A DNA stretch of 64,000 nt from Microbacterium sp. LWH7-1.2. Its GTDB lineage: Bacteria; Actinomycetota; Actinomycetes; Actinomycetales; Microbacteriaceae. Of this stretch, positions 34,560 through 44,290 are shown piece after piece. The stretch is taken from NCBI RefSeq assembly GCF_038397755.1, contig NZ_CP151637.1:1612001-1676000 (forward strand), in the 5' to 3' direction. A program made the translations under genes and the position numbers. The notes beneath the pieces are model-generated. The model was not told the origin of the DNA. It saw nothing but the letters and a program-made list of their open reading frames with translations, and searched no databases. Within the stretch, counting starts at the first letter, position 1, and the number at the start of each line of letters is the position of its first letter.

Positions 34560-34566
34560 GTCTACT
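34560..34566 (+). promoter_or_regulatory. Candidate promoter for the Rv3235-like gene
   Basis: GTCTACT contains a TCTACT -10 box about 37 bases before the ATG at 34603. It argues against the in-frame GTG at 34555 as the start. Confidence 0.35.
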
Positions 34567-34602
34567 GTCCGGGAAGACATCCCCCTGTCCAGATTGGCAC
34601 CC

Positions 34603-35043
34603 ATGGCAACGACGCCCGCGGGCACCGCCCGCGTACCGTACGCGTCCCGCAGCAGCGCGCAGGTCGCGGAGTTCTTCGCGCCGCAGCGGACGCCGTCCAC
34701 CGCTCTCCCCGCTCCGGAGACGTTTCTGCGCAACCTCACCGTCGGCGTGCTCGAGGTCTTCGCGGGTGTGCGCGAGGTCGACCAACTCGCCCGCTGGCTC
34801 ACCGAGGACGCCTACCGCAAGCTCCTGACGCGCGCGAACCTCGCGACGCGGGCGCGCAGCGCACGCGGCGTGGCGGCGAAGCGCCCCGTGCACACGATCA
34901 TGTCGGTGCACGAATCGTCCCCCGCCGACGGCATCATCGAAGCGGTCGTCGTCGTCCGCGGACCGGCGCGGACGCGCGCCCTCGCCGTGCGGATCGAGGG
35001 CATGGACGGCCGCTGGCGCGCGACCTCGCTCGCGCTGCTCTGA
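34603..35043 (+). CDS. Rv3235-family protein
   Basis: A 146-residue soluble protein of the family named for M. tuberculosis Rv3235 (DUF6459), found near secA in Actinobacteria. The C-terminal half carries the family pattern, with an RGPARTRALAVRIEGMDG-like strand-turn and a WRATSLALL ending. The function is unknown; a link to secretion or translation is only suggested by its place near secA and hpf. The N-terminus is Pro/Ala rich. It is convergent with the next gene. Confidence 0.75.
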   Translation: MATTPAGTARVPYASRSSAQVAEFFAPQRTPSTALPAPETFLRNLTVGVLEVFAGVREVDQLARWLTEDAYRKLLTRANLATRARSARGVAAKRPVHTIMSVHESSPADGIIEAVVVVRGPARTRALAVRIEGMDGRWRATSLALL

Positions 35044-35114
35044 CGCACCCGCCGACTCACGCCGCACGCCGCAGGCCGTCGCATGCGCGGTGCGCCGGCG
35101 CCCACCGGCCCGGC

Positions 35115-35150
35115 GACGGAACCGGCCTCGACGATGCGGCCGGTCCCGTC
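35115..35150. terminator. Bidirectional hairpin
   Basis: GACGGAACCGGCC pairs with GGCCGGTCCCGTC with one mismatch and a ten-base loop, between two convergent genes and ending one base before the next stop codon. Confidence 0.65.
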
Positions 35151-35151
35151 G

Positions 35152-35508
35152 TCAGCTCTTGTCGTCCTTGTCGATGAGGTCGAGCAGCGACCGGAGAGCG
35201 TCGCGGATCTCGTAGTGATCGTGCTGACCCGCACGGCTCTCCGCCGCGATCACGCCCGACCGGTGGACCTTCTTGAAGTCGCCCACCGGGAACGAATACG
35301 CCTGTTTCGTCTCCTCGTTCTCCCGGTGGTCGATGCCGACGTGCCAGTGGGAGAACTCCGTCCATCCCTCTCGCTCGATGTACGAGTTCTCCTCGTCGGC
35401 TGTCGGTGCGGCCTCCGACCAGTCGTCGCGTACATCGCGCACGACCTTCCCGTCCCGGATGAGCGCGCGCAGATGGCGCAGCGCCGGCTGGTTCAGTTCG
35501 ATGGACAT
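35152..35508 (-). CDS. Conserved hypothetical protein, small acidic/basic soluble
   Basis: A 118-residue soluble protein without a recognised domain. It begins MSIELNQPALRHLRALI and includes REGWTEFSHWHVGIDHRENEET and YEIRDALRSLLDLIDKDDKS. High charge and several aromatic and His residues in the middle suggest a compact domain. TAGCTT lies six bases before the ATG, and codon use is normal, so it looks like a real gene. Confidence 0.65.
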   Translation of the reverse strand: MSIELNQPALRHLRALIRDGKVVRDVRDDWSEAAPTADEENSYIEREGWTEFSHWHVGIDHRENEETKQAYSFPVGDFKKVHRSGVIAAESRAGQHDHYEIRDALRSLLDLIDKDDKS

Positions 35509-35514
35509 GGCGCG

Positions 35515-35520
35515 AAGCTA
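35515..35520 (-). promoter_or_regulatory. -10 box of leaderless hypothetical gene
   Basis: TAGCTT on the minus strand, six bases before ATG 35508. Confidence 0.55.
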
Positions 35521-35550
35521 CGACGCCGTCCCTCGTCACGCGAGGGGGTT

Positions 35551-35579
35551 GACGGATGCCGCGGGCCGCGGCATCCGTC
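35551..35579. terminator. Hairpin after the aminotransferase
   Basis: Perfect 14-bp arms GACGGATGCCGCGG and complement around a single base, three bases past the aminotransferase stop. GGATGC/GCATCC class. Confidence 0.7.
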
Positions 35580-35582
35580 GCT

Positions 35583-36809
35583 TCACTGCTTGTACGACGA
35601 GAGGAAGTTGCCCAGGCGCTCGACGGCCTCGGACAGCACGCGTGCCTCGGGCAGCGTGACGATGCGCAGATGGTCGGGGGTCGGCCAGTTGAAGCCGGTC
35701 CCCTGCACGAGCAGGACGTGCTCGGCGACGAGGAAGTCGTAGACGAGCTTGGCGTCGTCGCGGATCTCGTACACGTCCGGGTCGAGGCGCGGGAACGCGT
35801 AGAGCGCGCCCTGAGGCTTGAGGCACGTCACGCCGGGGATCCGCTCGAGGCCCTCCCACGCGGCATCCCGCTGCTCGTGAAGGCGCCCCTCGGGGGCGAT
35901 GAGCGCGTCGATCGACTGCACCCCCGAAAGCGCCGCCTGGACCGCGTGCTGCGCCGGGACGTTCGGGCACAGCCGCGTGGAGGCCAGCAGCTGGATGCCC
36001 TCCAGGAACCCGGCGGCGTGCTTCTTGGGACCCGTGATGACGAGCCAGCCGGAGCGGTAGCCGGCCACGCGATACGTCTTGGAGAGTCCGTTGAACGTGA
36101 GGCACAGCAGGTCGGGCGCGAGCGTCGCGAGCGGGATGTGCTGCGCGTCGTCGAACAGGATCCGGTCGTAGATCTCGTCCGAGAGCAGCAGCAGCGAGTT
36201 CTCGCGCGCGATCTCGATGATCCCGTCGAGCACCTCGCGGCTGTAGACGGCGCCGGTGGGATTGTTCGGATTGATCACGACGATCGCCTTGGTGCGCGGC
36301 GTGACCTTCTCGCGGATGTCTTCCAGCGAGGGCTGCCACCCGTCGTCGGGATCGCACCGATAGTGCACCGGGGTGCCGCCGGCGAGGCTGGTCATCGCGG
36401 TCCACAGCGGGTAGTCCGGCGCCGGGATCAGCACCTCGTCGCCCTCGTCGAGGAGTGCCTGCATCGTCATCGTGATGAGCTCGGACACGCCGTTGCCGAG
36501 GTAGACGTCGTCGGGGTCGAACTGCGGGAAGCCGGGGACCTGTTCGTACCGCGACACGACCGCGCGCCGCGCCGACATGATGCCCTTGCTGTCGCTGTAG
36601 CCGTGCGCATGCGGCACGGCCTCGATCATGTCGCGCACGATCTGGAACGGCGCCTCGAATCCGAACACCGCCGGGTTGCCGGTGTTGAGCTTGAGGATCG
36701 TGTGCCCCTCGTCCTGCAGCCGGTCGGCCTCGGCCAGTGCCGCCCCGCGGATCTCGTAGAGAACGTTCTGGAGCTTGCTCGACTGATCGAGGGGACGGAG
36801 GGGACTCAT
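35583..36809 (-). CDS. alaT: PLP-dependent aminotransferase, alanine-type
   Basis: A 408-residue class I/II aminotransferase. The PLP Lys is in NGLSKTYRVAGYRSGW; INPNNPTGAVY binds the cofactor and LNTGNPAVFGFEAP is the AlaT-type N-terminus. It most likely converts pyruvate and glutamate to alanine and 2-oxoglutarate, as for the M. tuberculosis and E. coli AlaT relatives; aspartate activity is possible. ATG 36809 is chosen because TATCCT is six bases upstream; the longer frame to 36878 is Arg/Ala rich. Confidence 0.85.
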   Translation of the reverse strand: MSPLRPLDQSSKLQNVLYEIRGAALAEADRLQDEGHTILKLNTGNPAVFGFEAPFQIVRDMIEAVPHAHGYSDSKGIMSARRAVVSRYEQVPGFPQFDPDDVYLGNGVSELITMTMQALLDEGDEVLIPAPDYPLWTAMTSLAGGTPVHYRCDPDDGWQPSLEDIREKVTPRTKAIVVINPNNPTGAVYSREVLDGIIEIARENSLLLLSDEIYDRILFDDAQHIPLATLAPDLLCLTFNGLSKTYRVAGYRSGWLVITGPKKHAAGFLEGIQLLASTRLCPNVPAQHAVQAALSGVQSIDALIAPEGRLHEQRDAAWEGLERIPGVTCLKPQGALYAFPRLDPDVYEIRDDAKLVYDFLVAEHVLLVQGTGFNWPTPDHLRIVTLPEARVLSEAVERLGNFLSSYKQ

Positions 36810-36815
36810 CGCCCC

Positions 36816-36821
36816 AGGATA
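36816..36821 (-). promoter_or_regulatory. -10 box of leaderless aminotransferase gene
   Basis: TATCCT on the minus strand, six bases before ATG 36809. It lies 69 bases after secA. Confidence 0.6.
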
Positions 36822-36849
36822 TCCGCGGCCGAGGAGGGCCAATGAACGC

Positions 36850-36881
36850 CAGGTGGCCCGCGCTCCGGCGCGGGCCACCTG
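36850..36881 (-). terminator. Strong hairpin after secA
   Basis: Perfect 14-bp arms CAGGTGGCCCGCGC and complement around TCCG, nine bases past the secA stop. Confidence 0.8.
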
Positions 36882-36890
36882 AGGGGTGTC

Positions 36891-39728
<2,838 letters not shown>

Positions 39729-39814
39729 GGAGTGTCTCCATCTTCTGGCTTTCGGGAGCGGCGCAACGGCGCCAGTGCCGCCCGGGTGCATGGCCCCAGG
39801 CATACCTGCCTATG

Positions 39815-39823
39815 TTATCCACC
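39815..39823 (+). promoter_or_regulatory. Near-consensus DnaA box upstream of secA
   Basis: TTATCCACC (8 of 9) near the likely secA promoter in the 233-bp gap diverging from the ABC operon. Confidence 0.3.
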
Positions 39824-39905
39824 CGTGACCTTGGTGTGCGCTGGGTGTACTCGTCCGCATGCGCGACACGCGCAGGGGCGCAGCATCCGTCCGATTGCAT
39901 TCCGG

Positions 39906-39940
39906 GTATGCATATACTCGGTGACTACATACTCGGTATG
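39906..39940. promoter_or_regulatory. Tandem dyads over the ABC-operon promoter
   Basis: Two dyads: GTAT-gcat-ATAC (39906-39917) and CATAC-tcg-GTATG (39928-39940), sharing the direct repeat ATACTCGGT at 39914 and 39929 (period 15). TATACT at 39913-39918 is an ideal -10 box lying in the first dyad. The operon encodes a PadR regulator, its obvious candidate binder. Confidence 0.6.
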
Positions 39941-39961
39941 CCCCCTACGGAGAGGTGCGAC

Positions 39962-40891
39962 ATGGTTGTCTGGCGTCGATGGATCTTCCCGATCCTGCTG
40001 GTGCTCGTGCTGGGAATCGCGGCGGCCGCGCTGGTGAAGATCGCCTTCTTCCCCGACTCGGCGCCCGCCGCCGCGGCACAGCCTTCCGCGCAGATCGCCG
40101 ATCCGGTCGTCCCCGTCGAGCGGGGGGCCGTCACCAACGCACTCAGCCTGCCGGGCACGATCGCCAGGGATGGCGGGTATCCGATCCGCTCCGAGATCGA
40201 CGGCACCGTCACTGCGGTACATGTCGGCGAGGGGCAGACGGTCACCGCGGGGCAGAAGCTCTTCACCATCAAGCAGGCCGACCCTGTCAAGAACATCGAT
40301 GTCCTGGCTCCCGAGGCGGGCGACGTGACCGAGATCACCGTCGTGAAGGGGCAGCCCGCCACGATCGGCGGCGAGCTCGCCTCGCTGACGCCCGCCCGGT
40401 TCCACGTCCAGGCCACGGTCGACCCGGTGCAGCTGTACCGCCTGCAGGGTGCGCCGTCGGAGGGATCCGTGACGATCCAGGGCGGCCCCGCGCCTTTCAC
40501 GTGCACCGGGCTCAAGGTCTCCGTCGCCGAGGACGGCACCACCACCGTCACCTGCGCAGTGTCGGCCGACCAGGTCGTGTTCGCGGGGCTGCAGGCGCAG
40601 CTCGACATCGACCTCGGCACGGTCTCGGACGTGCTCGTCGTGCCGACCACCGCGGTCAAGGGCGGGTCGGGAACCGGCGTCGTCTGGGTGGATGCCGGCA
40701 CCGGCGAGCTGGAGGAACGGGACGTCGCGCTCGGGGTGAGCGACGGGGCCATCGTCGAGGTGACCGAAGGGATCGAGGAGGGCGAGCAGGTGCGCCAGTA
40801 CGTGCCCGGCGTCCTCGCGGGCGAGGACCCCGTCTGCTACGACGACGGCATGGGCGGCGAGTACTGCGAGCCCGCGGGGTGGAGCTGGTGA
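39962..40891 (+). CDS. Membrane-fusion/periplasmic adaptor-like subunit of an ABC exporter
   Basis: A 309-residue protein with an N-terminal anchor (FPILLVLVLGIAAAALVKIAFF, partly quoted) and an external HlyD/biotinyl-lipoyl-like domain (EIDGTVTAVHVGEGQTVTAGQKL), then a beta barrel. It matches the adaptor of MacAB-like tripartite systems, as found with MacB-type ABC genes in Gram-positives. Two Cys close to the C-terminus (CYDDGMGGEYC) could form an external disulfide. GGAGAGG is six bases before the ATG. First gene of a six-gene operon. Confidence 0.8.
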   Translation: MVVWRRWIFPILLVLVLGIAAAALVKIAFFPDSAPAAAAQPSAQIADPVVPVERGAVTNALSLPGTIARDGGYPIRSEIDGTVTAVHVGEGQTVTAGQKLFTIKQADPVKNIDVLAPEAGDVTEITVVKGQPATIGGELASLTPARFHVQATVDPVQLYRLQGAPSEGSVTIQGGPAPFTCTGLKVSVAEDGTTTVTCAVSADQVVFAGLQAQLDIDLGTVSDVLVVPTTAVKGGSGTGVVWVDAGTGELEERDVALGVSDGAIVEVTEGIEEGEQVRQYVPGVLAGEDPVCYDDGMGGEYCEPAGWSW

Positions 40892-41715
40892 CCCTCGTCC
40901 GCCTCGAAGGCGTCGCCAAGCACGTGCTGCTGCCCGACGACAGCCGCCTCGACATCCTGCGCGGCATCGACCTCGCCGTCGCCGCGGGAGACCACGTCGC
41001 GATCGTCGGGCGCAGCGGCTCCGGCAAGTCCACGCTCCTGAATCTGATGGGCATGCTGGACCGCCCGTCCGAGGGCGCGGTGTGGTTCCGCGGGGAACCG
41101 GTCCGCAAGATGAGGCGCGGCAAGCTCGACAGACTGCGTGGGCGCAACGTCGGCTTCGTCTTCCAGCAGTTCAACCTGCTCGCGGGGCGCACGGCGCTCG
41201 AGAACGTCGAGATGCCGCTCGGCTACGCGACCGGCCGGGAGTTCTGGCGCCGCCGGCGCACCGCGACCGAGATGCTCGAGCGCGTCGGCCTCGGCCATCG
41301 CGTCGAGTCGACGCCCGAGCAGATGTCGGGCGGCGAGCAGCAGCGCGTGGCGATCGCCCGCGCCCTCGTCCGTCGCCCGGCGCTGATCCTCGCCGACGAG
41401 CCCACCGGCGCCCTCGATGTCGAGACGGGCGGGACGGTCATGGAACTCCTCGACGACATCGCCTCCGAGGCGGACGCCGCGCTCGTGACGATCACGCACG
41501 ACCTTCACGTCGCCGCTCGCGCCCGGCGGCACTACCGCCTCGACGCCGGTGTGCTCACGCCGTTCGATCTCGGCAGCACGCCGATGCCCCCGGTGGCGGA
41601 CTCGTCCGCACCCGAACTGGCGGCGAGCGTGGAGGAGCCGGACGCCGGGGTCGAGGCATCCGTCGACGTCGCAACGTGGGAAGGCGAACCGGAGCATGCG
41701 GAGGTGACATCGTGA
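40888..41715 (+). CDS. ABC transporter ATP-binding protein, LolD/MacB type
   Basis: A 275-residue ATPase: Walker [11 protein letters not shown]-loop VFQQFN, signature [15 protein letters not shown], Walker [13 protein letters not shown]. The last 50 residues form an acidic, Pro/Glu-rich tail unlike the usual subunit and of unknown use. It overlaps both neighbours by four bases (GTGA). It powers the first permease of the operon. Confidence 0.9.
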   Translation: MTLVRLEGVAKHVLLPDDSRLDILRGIDLAVAAGDHVAIVGRSGSGKSTLLNLMGMLDRPSEGAVWFRGEPVRKMRRGKLDRLRGRNVGFVFQQFNLLAGRTALENVEMPLGYATGREFWRRRRTATEMLERVGLGHRVESTPEQMSGGEQQRVAIARALVRRPALILADEPTGALDVETGGTVMELLDDIASEADAALVTITHDLHVAARARRHYRLDAGVLTPFDLGSTPMPPVADSSAPELAASVEEPDAGVEASVDVATWEGEPEHAEVTS

Positions 41716-42920
41716 GCGGCCTCATCGGAGCGCTGGGCGAAGCGTGGTCGGAGCTGCGCCACCACAAACTGCGGGTGCTGCTGAGCCTCATCGGCATCGC
41801 GGTCTCGGTCGGCGCGCTGACCGCCGTCGTCGCCCTCAGCGAGTACCAGCGGCAGCAGATGGCGGAGCAGTCGGACCAGAGCGGCGGGAGGCCCGCCACG
41901 CTGTCGATCACGGCCTCGCGCACCGACGGTGCGCCGATGGACTGGGAGTCGTTCGACGCCCACCTCGATCGCGTCGCGGAACGGTACTCGTTCTCGCACC
42001 TCACGCGCATCGTCGACCCGGTGCAGCTCGAGGTGCAGACGCCGGAGCAGGTGCGGCCGGTGATGGCGCGCCTCGTCGACCCCGCCTACGCGGTGATCCA
42101 CCGCTCCCCCGTCCTCGAGGGGCGCTGGTTCCAGGACGCGGACTCCCAACTGCTGGCTCCCCCGGTCGTGATCACGGAGGCGCTGTGGGATGTCTACGGG
42201 CGGCCCGCACTCGGCCCGGGATTCGCGCTGAGCCTGCAGGGCGACCTCACCGGGCAGTACACCGTCGTCGGCGTGACGCCGCGTCTGTACGCCGGCGACG
42301 AGGAGAAGCGCGTGACGCTCATGTTCGACTCCTACGCCGCGCGCCGCGATGCGCTGCCGGCTGACGCCATGATCGCGTGGGAGACGTGGGTGCCGGAGGA
42401 CGGCGTCGCCGACCTCGGGCCTGCGCTCGCGGCGGATCTGCGTGCCGGGCAGGACGACATCCAGGTCAACGTCAGCCGCACCGACTGGGCCTCGCGGCCC
42501 GACGCCCAGAGCTCGATGGCCGCGTTCGAGGTCATCACCGGGGGCATCGCCGGGCTCGTGCTGCTTCTCGGCGGTCTCGGACTCGTCAACATCCAGCTGG
42601 TCGCGATGCGTCAGCGCATCCGCGAGATCGGCGTGCGCCGCAGCTTCGGCGCGACGCAGGGCCGCATCTTCACCTCGGTCCTGCTCGAGAGCGTCGTGGC
42701 GACGGCAGTCGCGGGCGTGATCGGCATCGCGATCGCCGTCGCGGTGCTGAGGGCGCCGTTCGTCATGGACATGTTCTCCGGTCTGCAGGACGTCCCGCCC
42801 TTCCCGGTGCGCGCCGCGGTCACCGGGCTCGTCGCAGCCGTCGCGATCGGCGCACTGGCCGGGTTCATCCCGGCGCTCATGGCGGTGCGTTCCAACGTCA
42901 TCGACGCACTCCGCTTCTAG
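41712..42920 (+). CDS. MacB-type ABC transporter permease
   Basis: A 402-residue permease with a first helix (LRVLLSLIGIAVSVGALTAVVAL, partly), a large extracellular MacB_PCD-like domain (about 50-270) and three C-terminal FtsX helices with the family signature REIGVRRSFGAT. MacB-type proteins act as mechanotransmission pumps exporting peptides, lipids or drugs. Start GTG overlaps the ATPase stop. Confidence 0.88.
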   Translation: MSGLIGALGEAWSELRHHKLRVLLSLIGIAVSVGALTAVVALSEYQRQQMAEQSDQSGGRPATLSITASRTDGAPMDWESFDAHLDRVAERYSFSHLTRIVDPVQLEVQTPEQVRPVMARLVDPAYAVIHRSPVLEGRWFQDADSQLLAPPVVITEALWDVYGRPALGPGFALSLQGDLTGQYTVVGVTPRLYAGDEEKRVTLMFDSYAARRDALPADAMIAWETWVPEDGVADLGPALAADLRAGQDDIQVNVSRTDWASRPDAQSSMAAFEVITGGIAGLVLLLGGLGLVNIQLVAMRQRIREIGVRRSFGATQGRIFTSVLLESVVATAVAGVIGIAIAVAVLRAPFVMDMFSGLQDVPPFPVRAAVTGLVAAVAIGALAGFIPALMAVRSNVIDALRF

Positions 42921-42959
42921 CTGTCCAAGCTTCCGACCCTCCACCCGAAGGAGATCCTC

Positions 42960-43577
42960 ATGTCCGTCCGACAGAGTCTGCTCGCGATCCTCGATCAGGG
43001 CCCGTGCTACGGCTACCAGCTGCGCGCCGAGTTCGATCGGCGCACCGGATCGACCTGGCCGCTCAACGTGGGCCAGATCTACAACACGCTCGACCGCCTC
43101 GAGCGCGACGGACTCGTCGAGAAGGGCGACGTCGACGAGCACGGTCACGTCTACTGGGAGATCACCGATGCCGGAGCCGCCGAGGTGCGGGAGTGGCTGG
43201 CCTCCCCGGTGCAGCGCGCGCAGGGCACCCGTGACGAGCTGGCGATCAAGCTCGCGGTCGCCGCGACTCTGCCCGGGGTGGAGGTGGCGGACATCATCCA
43301 GGCGCAGCGCCGCGCCTCGCTCGCGCAGCTGCAGGAGCTCAACCGCGCCAAGTACTCCGGCGCGAACCCCGACGGCCCGGAAGAGCTGGCGTGGTCGCTC
43401 GTCGTCGACTCCATGATCTTCTCGGCCGAAGCGGAGGTCCGCTGGCTCGACCACTCCGAGCAGCGCCTGGCGCTGCACCCGCATCACGCCATGACGCTCG
43501 AGCTCTCGACCGACAAGCCCAAGCGCGGCCGCCCGGCTCGCGCCGAGGCATCCGTTCCTGCCGAGAAGGCACGATGA
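42960..43577 (+). CDS. PadR family transcriptional regulator
   Basis: A 205-residue regulator. The N-terminal winged helix is SVRQSLLAILDQGPCYGYQLRAEF with YNTLDRLERDGLVEKG, the PadR HTH and wing; the Vir_C-like C-terminal helices dimerise it. PadR proteins usually repress drug or cell-envelope stress exporters. AAGGAG is seven bases before the ATG. It sits between two ABC systems and its stop overlaps the next ATPase start (ATGA), so it is made with both. Confidence 0.9.
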   Translation: MSVRQSLLAILDQGPCYGYQLRAEFDRRTGSTWPLNVGQIYNTLDRLERDGLVEKGDVDEHGHVYWEITDAGAAEVREWLASPVQRAQGTRDELAIKLAVAATLPGVEVADIIQAQRRASLAQLQELNRAKYSGANPDGPEELAWSLVVDSMIFSAEAEVRWLDHSEQRLALHPHHAMTLELSTDKPKRGRPARAEASVPAEKAR

Positions 43578-44290
43578 CCGACACCGTGCTGCGCCTCATC
43601 GGGGTGACGCAGCAGTACGGCACAGGGGCGACCGCCGTCTCGGCGCTCTCCGGCGTCGACTTCGACGTGAGCCAGGGCGAGCTCGTCGCGGTGATGGGCC
43701 CGTCAGGCTCGGGCAAGTCGACGCTGCTGTCGATCGCGGGCGGGCTCGCCATCCCGACGACCGGGGAGGTGATCGTAGAGGGCAAGTACCTCAGCGAGCA
43801 GACTCCGGCGCAGCTGGCCCGACTGCGGCGCCGCTCGCTCGGGTTCGTGTTCCAGGACTTCAACCTCATCCCCACGCTGACCGCGCTCGAGAACGTCACG
43901 CTGCCCCTCGAGCTCGACGGGTTCCGGGCGCGGGTCGCTCGTCGCGCCGGGCGGGACGCCCTCGCGTCGGTCGGACTCGAGAACAAGGCCGATTCCTACC
44001 CCGACGATCTGTCGGGCGGCCAGCAGCAGCGCGTGGCGATCGCCAGAGCCGTCGTCGGGGGCCGCCGGCTGATCCTCGCCGACGAGCCCACCGGCGCGCT
44101 CGACTCGGTGACCGGCGAGATGGTGCTGAAGATGCTGCGCGCACGGGTGGATGCCGGGGCGGCCGGCATCCTCGTCACCCACGAGGCCCGCCACGCCGCC
44201 TTCGCCGACCGCATCGTCTTCCTCCGCGACGGCCGCATCGTGGACGAGTCGCGCCGCGCGAGCGCGGACTCGCTGCTGGCGGCCCGATGA
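43574..44290 (+). CDS. ABC transporter ATP-binding protein, LolD/MacB type (second system)
   Basis: A 238-residue ATPase with Walker A GPSGSGKST, Q-loop VFQDFN, signature [15 protein letters not shown], Walker [13 protein letters not shown]. It differs enough from the first ATPase (40888) to be a separate system rather than a recent copy. It pairs with the long permease that overlaps it by four bases. Confidence 0.9.
   Translation: MTDTVLRLIGVTQQYGTGATAVSALSGVDFDVSQGELVAVMGPSGSGKSTLLSIAGGLAIPTTGEVIVEGKYLSEQTPAQLARLRRRSLGFVFQDFNLIPTLTALENVTLPLELDGFRARVARRAGRDALASVGLENKADSYPDDLSGGQQQRVAIARAVVGGRRLILADEPTGALDSVTGEMVLKMLRARVDAGAAGILVTHEARHAAFADRIVFLRDGRIVDESRRASADSLLAAR

Noticed and set aside
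36810..36878. Longer N-terminus for the aminotransferase
   Set aside because: The extension is Arg/Ala rich and covers the promoter; TATCCT with six-base spacing supports ATG 36809.
41532..43487. A 651-codon minus-strand frame opposite the MacB permease and PadR
   Set aside because: His/Arg/Asp-rich composition, no domain, and full overlap with clear ABC and PadR genes.
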